A stretch of 7,424 nt of DNA from Methanomicrobiales archaeon (lineage in GTDB: Archaea > Halobacteriota > Methanomicrobia > Methanomicrobiales > Methanoculleaceae), in the NCBI GenBank assembly GCA_012510295.1, contig JAAZID010000424.1, forward strand, positions 1 through 7,424, given 5' to 3'. Below, piece after piece: positions 1 to 4,704 of the stretch. A program made the translations under genes and the position numbers. How positions within the stretch are numbered: the stretch's first letter is position 1; every line of letters starts with the position of its first letter. The notes beneath the pieces are model-generated. The model saw only the letters and a list, made by a program, of their open reading frames with translations, was not told where the DNA came from and ran no database searches.

Positions 1-111
1 CCCCTACGCCCCGGTGAGCGCGAAAACCGAACGAAAGATAGCTGTACAGCAGGCTGAACATCTCAGGAAGAAGCACCCCGGCCCGATTCGAGATCAGATG
101 CCATTTAGACT
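1..111. other. unassigned left-edge segment
   Basis: This short stretch lies downstream of the 388-residue minus-strand gene and runs off the window. Two reading frames are open. On the plus strand, a frame entering at base 2 continues to a TAA at 179-181, overlapping the 3' end of the minus-strand gene by about 70 bases. On the minus strand, a frame can start at a GTG at 76 or an ATG at 61 and exits the left edge, encoding a hydrophobic beginning (VLLPEMFSLLYSYLSFGF). Neither resembles a family I recognise and each is too short to judge by codon use. The minus frame fits the direction of its neighbours, and the plus frame could be the tail of a convergent gene. No hairpin plus T-run terminator is evident. 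Confidence 0.25.
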
Positions 112-1278
112 TTATTTGCCACTCTTTCTCGCAAGACCCTTGAGGTCGCCCTTCACGACGTTCTTCTTCGACGAGAAATAATCCAGAGATGCATCCCCTG
201 ACTCATCGATGACCCTCTTCAGGGCCTCAGCTTCCAGACACTGCTGCTGCATGTTGATGATCTGTAAAGATCTCTTCTGCCGACTTATAGTCCCGGAAAG
301 ACTCTCCTCATACCCGATCAGAGCCCCCTTCGGGTAGACCGTCCTGCCCGCCTCACCCAGGAGGTCGGCCCTGTAATATCCATAGTCCTCTATATTCAAC
401 AAGCGTGTTGTATTCCGGGCAACGGCCTTTTGCGCCTTCAACCACTCGTAGAATCCGGGATTTCTCTTTGGCCCGACATGGTTTCCGCCGAGGCAATCCA
501 GCCCATGTCCATAGGCAAGGAGATCGCGTGCCGAGAGGACATCCTGGTCGTTGATGGCCTTACCGTAACTGACGTTGATATAGCAGAGGAGGTTATTCTC
601 TTTATATCCCCTTGCCTTGAGGCGCCGCTTGAGTGCGTTCAGGGAGTCGAGATGGCTCTGAACCATTGTCCCATAAAAATCGATATAGTATGCATTGATT
701 CCATGATCAAGGTAGAAATCAATGATTGTCTGGGTGTAAAGAGCGGTGGCCGAAGGCATATACCCGAGGATGCACTTTTTGTTCCGGACCTCGATACTCT
801 CGATACAGGATGAGAGATACTGCAAAAACCCTTCGATGTTCTCCCTGTTGATAGTGCGCCCCATCTTCGGAACTGAGGGGATGGGTGTGATATCCGAGTA
901 TGAATAGGCGGCGTTGGTCAGGATATCTATCTCATGCGCAGTAGGGTAGCGGCCTTCCGGCCCGCCAGTCTTGAATTCTACAAAGCAGAAACCCGGGCAG
1001 TCATGCGCTTTCTTTCTGCACCTGCTGATCTCTTTGTTCTTCTGCATGGAGTATGCCTTATCTTCATCCATGCGATGCAGGCTCTCATCGTTGAACTTAA
1101 GGTATGTCTCGTGAAGGTTCGTCAGATTTTGCGGAAAATCGGTATCGGCGTAGAAGTCGCGAGGATTCATCGTCTTTATCGGCGTCGAAATCCTTCCCGC
1201 CCCAATATCGGCAGAGAGCGACCTCAGGTCGGTATCATCCGCACACATATAGTCAATGATTCGAACTTCCTTTGTCAC
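112..1278 (-). CDS. conserved-looking 388-residue protein of unknown function, possibly TIM-barrel-like
   Basis: I do not recognise a named family. The protein has no signal peptide and no membrane segment, so it is probably cytosolic. Residues about 115-305 alternate hydrophobic strands and helices (for example KKCILGYMP at 168-175, GINAYYIDFYGTM at 193-205, NNLLCYINVSYG at 228-239, and GHGLDCLGGNHVGP at 257-270). This pattern suggests an alpha/beta or TIM-like barrel, loosely reminiscent of tRNA-ribosyltransferase-type folds; that is inference only. Nine cysteines are scattered, with C87, C94 and C98 forming a small cluster that might bind metal. The C-terminus (about 330-388) is helical and lysine-rich. 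The start is GTG at 1278-1276, which overlaps the TGA of the upstream PIN gene (1277-1275), with an AGGAG 8 bases upstream. This indicates translational coupling to the PIN toxin-like gene and possibly a shared job. It is the last gene of the module A operon. Confidence 0.8.
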   Translation of the reverse strand: MTKEVRIIDYMCADDTDLRSLSADIGAGRISTPIKTMNPRDFYADTDFPQNLTNLHETYLKFNDESLHRMDEDKAYSMQKNKEISRCRKKAHDCPGFCFVEFKTGGPEGRYPTAHEIDILTNAAYSYSDITPIPSVPKMGRTINRENIEGFLQYLSSCIESIEVRNKKCILGYMPSATALYTQTIIDFYLDHGINAYYIDFYGTMVQSHLDSLNALKRRLKARGYKENNLLCYINVSYGKAINDQDVLSARDLLAYGHGLDCLGGNHVGPKRNPGFYEWLKAQKAVARNTTRLLNIEDYGYYRADLLGEAGRTVYPKGALIGYEESLSGTISRQKRSLQIINMQQQCLEAEALKRVIDESGDASLDYFSSKKNVVKGDLKGLARKSGK

Positions 1279-1769
1279 CGTAACAACTCCTGCAGAACTT
1301 CCTTTTTGATGTGGAAAGATGATTGCAGAAACCTATCATAGAGATCATGGCACTCCTCACCTGTCAGGGCAAGCCGCCCCCTCTCCCAGAGAATGAGACC
1401 GATGGTACCTGTTACCCTGATCTGCAGGTTATCTCGCAGGTTCCGGGCTCGTTCATCGATGATGCAGTAGTATCGTTTTTCATCTCGTTTTTTCGCGGCG
1501 CCAGCACAGATGACGCTGATCTCGCCTTTGTGCAGCCAGGGATAACGTTGGGCAAGCTTCTCAGAATGTTCGATGTCACCGTCCTCTATGATCTCGACAC
1601 CCCCATACATCTCAAGGCATCGAAGAGTCTCAGGATTTTCCGTGATCTCTTCGTATACCTGAGGGGTGATGCTGAGCCGGTACCCAAGATCATCACAGAT
1701 ATCCAGGATTTTTGGATACTCTATCTCCCGAAAGATACAGACGACGGATGATGTGTCAAAGATCTTTAT
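1275..1769 (-). CDS. PIN-domain protein, DUF3368-like (VapC-type toxin), start codon anomalous
   Basis: This is a probable endoribonuclease toxin of the PIN superfamily, whose members cleave RNA using clustered acidic residues and Mg2+. Counting from the ATA at 1769-1767 it has 164 residues. The N-terminal strand is KIFDTSSVV (Asp5), followed by VYEEI (Glu41), GEISVI (Glu83) and YYCIIDERARN (Asp105). It ends with VTGTIGLIL and a C-terminal helix typical of DUF3368 proteins. The first ATG in frame (1610) would remove Asp5 and Glu41, so the gene must begin earlier. Upstream there is only CGC-ATA-AAG after the TAG of the preceding gene, with no ATG, GTG or TTG. The ATA sits exactly where MKIFDTS would start, so either a rare ATA start is used, the gene has lost its start, or there is a base error. 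It is preceded by an antitoxin-like gene in the same frame and overlaps the following gene by four bases (GTGA). Confidence 0.85.
   Translation of the reverse strand: MKIFDTSSVVCIFREIEYPKILDICDDLGYRLSITPQVYEEITENPETLRCLEMYGGVEIIEDGDIEHSEKLAQRYPWLHKGEISVICAGAAKKRDEKRYYCIIDERARNLRDNLQIRVTGTIGLILWERGRLALTGEECHDLYDRFLQSSFHIKKEVLQELLR
1287..1291 (-). promoter_or_regulatory. ribosome binding site for the 388-residue gene
   Basis: On the minus strand this reads AGGAG, 8 bases before the GTG at 1278. It lies inside the last codons of the PIN gene, so it supports the overlapping GTG as the true start and coupling of the two genes. Confidence 0.6.
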
Positions 1770-1772
1770 GCG

Positions 1773-2348
1773 CTATCTCTTGAGGTAATCAAGGTATGAC
1801 TCCAGGTTCATCCCGGCCAGAAACGCAGCTTTTTCGAGACTTACTTTCCCTTTCCGATACAATGAGGCGGAGAGCGGCTTCCTTTTTTGCAGGATGTTGT
1901 GAAGTCTTGCAGATTCATAGGTGTATTCAGGATAGGTGACGTAAACGAAGAGGAGAACCTCATCCACGCTGAGGTCGTTGATGAAAGCCTTGAAATCTTC
2001 GATTGCCCCGACCTCATCGTTGGGGAATGCAGAGCGCACCTTCTCCCAGACCCTGACCCCATCGGGGGTGAGGGTATAGCCTCCTGCGGATTTTCCAACA
2101 AGACCCAGAGAGACGAGTTCGTCCAGCGCAACCTCAGCGGATTCACTATACGGCCCGAATATGTGAGGGGTGAAATCTGCATCGTCTCCTACCTGTTCTA
2201 TGTAATCCCCGATGAGAAAGAGCTCTTTCTGGAAAATAACATCCCCCCGGACAGCGGATCGGTCCCCGGCATGGAGAAGGTGCAGGATTGCCACACCGAG
2301 ACCCGGGAGGTTCTCGACAATCTCATCAATAGTGAACTCCATAGCCAC
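1773..2348 (-). CDS. GPYS-motif winged-helix protein with UPF0175-like C-terminus (probable antitoxin)
   Basis: This 191-residue protein has two recognisable parts. Residues about 15-105 look like a winged helix-turn-helix with the motif IFGPYSE (63-69), followed by ALDELVSLGLV and GGYTLTPDG. The pattern resembles YwgA and SocA/Panacea-type proteins, some of which act as promiscuous antitoxins. Residues about 158-191 (SLYRKGKVSLEKAAFLAGM) match the helix-turn-helix signature of UPF0175 antitoxins, which are typically encoded next to DUF3368 PIN toxins, as here. By inference it neutralises the PIN protein encoded immediately downstream and may bind its own promoter. The start is GTG at 2348-2346 or ATG at 2342-2340; a TATA-like element about 30 bases upstream of the GTG suggests a leaderless or very short-leader transcript. 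Its TAG stop is in frame with the downstream PIN sequence, separated only by one CGC codon. The family placement is by pattern and was not searched. Confidence 0.8.
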   Translation of the reverse strand: MAMEFTIDEIVENLPGLGVAILHLLHAGDRSAVRGDVIFQKELFLIGDYIEQVGDDADFTPHIFGPYSESAEVALDELVSLGLVGKSAGGYTLTPDGVRVWEKVRSAFPNDEVGAIEDFKAFINDLSVDEVLLFVYVTYPEYTYESARLHNILQKRKPLSASLYRKGKVSLEKAAFLAGMNLESYLDYLKR

Positions 2349-2372
2349 CAGCTCTCTCTGTCAGGGTCAGAT

Positions 2373-2383
2373 CATAATATATG
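2373..2383 (-). promoter_or_regulatory. putative TATA box for module A
   Basis: On the minus strand this reads CATATATTATG, centred about 30 bases before the GTG at 2348 in an otherwise GC-richer surrounding. An archaeal TATA box usually lies about 26 bases before the transcription start. That would put the start near 2352, giving a leaderless or nearly leaderless transcript for the GPYS-PIN-388-residue operon. No strong Shine-Dalgarno sequence precedes the GTG, which agrees with this. Confidence 0.45.
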
Positions 2384-2544
2384 TGGATTACAGTGCAGTG
2401 GTATGAACTATATGGTTGTTATGTGTTGCTGTCATACTCTGCACCCATATAAGATAGAAGAGGGGGGGTATGACGCCATCATCTCCCGGCATTCGTTTTC
2501 CCCGGCCTGCACCTTCCCCCTCTACCCCCACCCGTAACCAGCCC

Positions 2545-2668
2545 GACCCTCTCCTCGCGACGAACAAATCGCTCGCCAGAAGAGCGCTCGCGACCAGAGC
2601 GGTCGATCGGATGTGTATGAGTTGTATGGGTTCGCGGCGGAGGAGATCGCGGTTGTGGAGGGCGGGGT
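2545..2668 (+). pseudogene. 3' remnant of an Eco57I/type IIG-like restriction-methyltransferase gene
   Basis: The plus strand at 2613-2663 encodes VYELYGFAAEEIAVVEG, which matches the characteristic C-terminal tail (VYELYGLTEEEIAIVEG-like) of Eco57I-type restriction-methyltransferase proteins. The frame just upstream (about 2545-2610) encodes ALATRAVDR, which resembles the IAATDRAIDR segment that normally precedes this tail. The two pieces are in different frames, and one missing G at about 2611-2613 (ATG-GTG read as ATGTG) would join them into DRMVYELYG. Nothing resembling the catalytic methyltransferase or nuclease domains is present upstream, so this is a relic and not a working gene. It suggests a restriction-modification system once stood here. 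The family call is from memory of the tail motif. Confidence 0.6.
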
Positions 2669-2677
2669 GATTCTTCG

Positions 2678-2865
2678 TTCGAGACGCAGATCTTCGGGTG
2701 CTATGCCCAGGTCGAGAAGACTCTGGTGAACGCAATCGTCGAATCCTACCTTCAGGGTGCCCCGGTAAGGAGAGTTCCAGAGGTCGTTGCCCGTCCGGGC
2801 ATTGAGCATCGCTCCCGCTTCGCCCTCCCCGATGTCTCTTCCCTGCTCGACCGCCCCGGGCTCGG
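2678..2865 (+). pseudogene. internal remnant of an IS256/Mutator-family transposase
   Basis: From 2678 the plus strand encodes FETQIFGCYAQVEKTLVN and then AIVESYLQGAPVRRVPEVV. This closely follows the segment of IS256-family transposases that reads approximately FET..F.RYqRvEKaLv.ai.EsYlqGvStRrV.eIv, which lies ahead of the catalytic core. The similarity fades after about 2800 (GIEHRSRFALPDVSSLL) and stops where the PIN gene of module B begins on the opposite strand. The start, the DDE residues and any terminal inverted repeats are missing, so it cannot transpose. The frame stays open into 3004, but that part is a shadow of the PIN gene. It probably marks an old insertion and deletion between the restriction relic and module B. 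Confidence 0.65.
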
Positions 2866-3591
2866 TCAACCCCCTTCACCGGCAAGAAACGAGTCGGGGC
2901 CCCGGACGATGATCCCCGGCAGGATCTCCTCGATCCGGTCATGGTTTCTCAGGATATGGGCATTATCGGCGGTGACGAAACAGACCTCTTCCCGGATCCG
3001 GTGAACCAGGAGGAAATACGAGTCCAGCACCACAAGGGTATCCGGCTCGTATTGAAGGGCATCGATAAGGCTGCTCTTCTGCTCGGGGAAGTGAACATCG
3101 TAATCGTCAGGGCAGCAGGTGTAGCAGAATACCCGGGCGCTGGGGTCGTCCCGGCAGTCTCCGTCCAGGGATTTCAGCGCTCCTTTGATGGCGTCGATCA
3201 CATCCCGCCTGAACGCCCGCCGCTCCTCCTCCGTTCCAAGCGCGGCGTTGCGGAGGTCCTCCATGTTCCCGCGGACAAACGAGCGAAGCACGCTCTGCTC
3301 CCGATTGCTCGAGAGCGCCCGCATCCGCCGCTCAGTGAGCCGGTCGATGGTCTGATCGAGCGCCAGAGGATCAGGATAGGCAGGGAGGTTCTGCTCCAGG
3401 TACTTCAGGTACTGCAGGATCGTCCTCCTGAACCGGCCCAGCACCCCGGTACACTCGCGGTAGACGCGCTCACTGGTGTGCCGCCGAAACCCCTCCTGCT
3501 GCATGTAGCGGTGTGCACGAGAGTGCTGCCCATCCCACTCTGTCAGGGAGCCGATGAGGATGTTTGCATCGAGGAAATGGTGGGAAGCCAT
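2866..3591 (-). CDS. large PIN-domain protein (probable RNase toxin of module B)
   Basis: This 241-residue protein has the PIN-fold acidic landmarks at both ends: HHFLDANILIG (Asp8), ERVYREC (Glu41 or Glu46), LVVLDSYFLL (Asp190) and CFVTADNAHIL (Asp209), then the closing strand GIIVRGPDSF. Family members are metal-dependent ribonucleases and many are toxins. It is about 100 residues longer than a typical VapC. The extra part (about 60-180) is helical and ends in a cysteine-containing stretch, DCRDD...FCYTCCPDD (C146, C156, C159, C160), that could hold a metal or a disulphide. It is encoded 8 bases downstream of a GPYS-motif protein on the same strand, so the two are very likely co-transcribed as toxin and antitoxin. 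The ATG at 3591 places the first catalytic Asp at the usual position. It is unlike the other PIN protein of the window in length and detail. Confidence 0.85.
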   Translation of the reverse strand: MASHHFLDANILIGSLTEWDGQHSRAHRYMQQEGFRRHTSERVYRECTGVLGRFRRTILQYLKYLEQNLPAYPDPLALDQTIDRLTERRMRALSSNREQSVLRSFVRGNMEDLRNAALGTEEERRAFRRDVIDAIKGALKSLDGDCRDDPSARVFCYTCCPDDYDVHFPEQKSSLIDALQYEPDTLVVLDSYFLLVHRIREEVCFVTADNAHILRNHDRIEEILPGIIVRGPDSFLAGEGG

Positions 3592-3599
3592 AGTTTTCT

Positions 3600-4541
3600 T
3601 CAGGAGAAATAGCCCTCAATCAGCGAGGAGAGGATCTTCGTCGAGCGCCCGCCGGGCTCCCGGGAAGAGGGATGACGGGTGCACGCCCGGACATACCTGT
3701 TGTACTCGCTCGCCTTCGGAGTCAGAGCCCGGAGAGATGCCCGGTATTCCTGCTCCCACTGCCTGAGCCGGTTGTTGTAATACTCATCGTGACCCCTGTC
3801 AGGGATGCGGACCCCTTTGGCAAAGGTATACCAGAGATCCACGGCGCTCGCATAAGTCGCTTTAACGATCGGGTGCGTATCCGCTTCGTCCTCCCTGACG
3901 AACTCGAACACCTTCCCCGCCCCGGAGACATATGCCGTAAATTCGTCGTTGAACTTCTCAAAAAGGGATTCCTCCATGAGAACGGCCTCGCAATCATAGA
4001 GGGTGTTCTCCAGATGGTCGAGGTCCGGGGTGGTGGACTCCTCGTTCAGGAACCGGTTGAGCGTGCGCTGACCCTCCGGGTGGGATGCGCGGTAGTCACT
4101 AAACGGGACGAGAAAATCCACCTTATACCGGGACATGAACTCATATGGGGCGTAGTCCCGGTAGATCCGGTGGACGAAGGCCTCCATGTGGTACGGGTCG
4201 ATCTCCCTGACGACACGCCCGATGACGGTAGAGGCATCCTCGCGAACACAGAATATATCAGGACGGCTATTGAGCACAAGAAGCGATTTACCCGTCTGCG
4301 TCCTCTCCTCGCGGAGGATGCCCTGACCCTTCAGGGCCTCGATGGAGGACTCGACGACCTCCGAGTAGGGACCGTAGTTATACCAGTAGAAGGGGAGACA
4401 CTTTCGAACCGGATCGTTCTCGGGGAGGGTCGCCCTCACCTTGAAGAGGATCTTATGGATGGCTGTCTTTGATAGGTTGAGATCTGGTCGGACCTGGTAA
4501 ATCTGCTGGATGAGCCAGGGGACGACCTCGGAGTGAGGCAT
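3600..4541 (-). CDS. GPYS-motif winged-helix-like protein, probable antitoxin or regulator of module B
   Basis: This 313-residue protein is soluble, with no membrane segment. Its N-terminal part (about 5-95) reads as a helical/winged domain: LSKTAIHKILFKVRA (23-37), then FYWYNYGPYSEVV (51-63), then SSIEALKGQGIL and a beta hairpin (KSLLVLN). The YGPYSEVV box resembles that of YwgA and SocA/Panacea-like proteins and parallels the FGPYSE box of the module A protein. Residues about 105-300 form a longer, charged, mostly helical region (HMEAFVHRIYRDYAPYEF, DLWYTFAKGV) that I do not recognise. It is not related to the UPF0175-like tail of module A. The ATG at 4541 has an AGGAG 4 bases upstream. The gene is followed 8 bases later by the PIN gene, which supports an antitoxin role by context only. 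Confidence 0.75.
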   Translation of the reverse strand: MPHSEVVPWLIQQIYQVRPDLNLSKTAIHKILFKVRATLPENDPVRKCLPFYWYNYGPYSEVVESSIEALKGQGILREERTQTGKSLLVLNSRPDIFCVREDASTVIGRVVREIDPYHMEAFVHRIYRDYAPYEFMSRYKVDFLVPFSDYRASHPEGQRTLNRFLNEESTTPDLDHLENTLYDCEAVLMEESLFEKFNDEFTAYVSGAGKVFEFVREDEADTHPIVKATYASAVDLWYTFAKGVRIPDRGHDEYYNNRLRQWEQEYRASLRALTPKASEYNRYVRACTRHPSSREPGGRSTKILSSLIEGYFS

Positions 4542-4704
4542 TGTACTCCTGTTTATGACCTGGGTATATACAGGTTTCTTTATCGCCCGGGGTTGACCGG
4601 ATGCCTGTCATAACAGAGATCATTCTCCATGCCCCCTCTCAAAACTCAGACCAGCGCCTTTAAACATCCTACAGGGAATAACAACCTCTAAGGAAGGCAG
4701 TTAG
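4542..4704. promoter_or_regulatory. divergent intergenic promoter region
   Basis: The 163 bases separate module B (leftward) from the Mre11/Rad50-like pair (rightward). At 4564-4571 lies the palindrome GTATATAC. On the minus strand it is preceded by AAAGAAACC, a plausible BRE, and is centred about 26 bases before the ATG at 4541. On the plus strand CTTTAAACAT (4658-4667) could be the TATA box of the nuclease gene, about 45 bases before its ATG at 4705. AGGAAGG at 4691-4697 is a reasonable ribosome binding site for that ATG. No gene, RNA or operator with convincing dyad symmetry is visible in the rest. Confidence 0.5.
4546..4550 (-). promoter_or_regulatory. ribosome binding site of the module B GPYS gene
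   Basis: The minus strand reads AGGAG, 4 bases before the ATG at 4541. The spacing is short but workable and supports this start. If transcription begins at the nearby TATA-like element (4564-4571), the leader would barely include it, so a more distal promoter is also possible. Confidence 0.5.

Larger units (their letters stand above)
2349..2865. other. gene-poor spacer between the two toxin-antitoxin modules
   Basis: No intact gene is visible on either strand. The left 110 bases are AT-richer and hold the module A promoter, plus a second TATA-like CTTATATGGG on the minus strand near 2444-2453. Bases about 2461-2533 are low in complexity: a run of seven G on the plus strand, then C-tracts. 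The right part holds two decayed plus-strand gene pieces, annotated separately. Long open frames through this segment have compositions rich in Arg, Ser, Gly and Pro and look like chance frames in GC-rich DNA. Confidence 0.7.

Noticed and set aside
2..181. plus-strand open frame entering from the left edge
   Set aside because: No recognisable motif, it overlaps the 3' end of a better-supported minus-strand gene, and it is too short to judge; mentioned only under the edge segment.
1773..1775. TAG read as pyrrolysine, making one antitoxin-PIN fusion protein
   Set aside because: Not accepted as the main reading: both halves look like complete separate proteins, no pyrrolysine genes are in the window, and the presumed lineage usually lacks them. 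It is kept only as an alternative.
2401..2437. inverted repeat GTATGA...TCATAC
   Set aside because: The arms are only 6 bases with a 25-base loop, which is expected by chance; no T-run follows.
2388..2942. 184-residue minus-strand open frame across the spacer
   Set aside because: It is rich in Arg, Ser and Gly, overlaps the end of the PIN gene in another frame and is antisense to recognisable relics. It has no family features.
2941..3612. 223-residue plus-strand open frame
   Set aside because: It is antisense to the PIN gene of module B, which keeps its catalytic residues.
3672..4472. 266-residue open frame on the plus strand
   Set aside because: It is antisense to the module B GPYS gene, which has a ribosome site, a recognisable box and a tight junction with the PIN gene.
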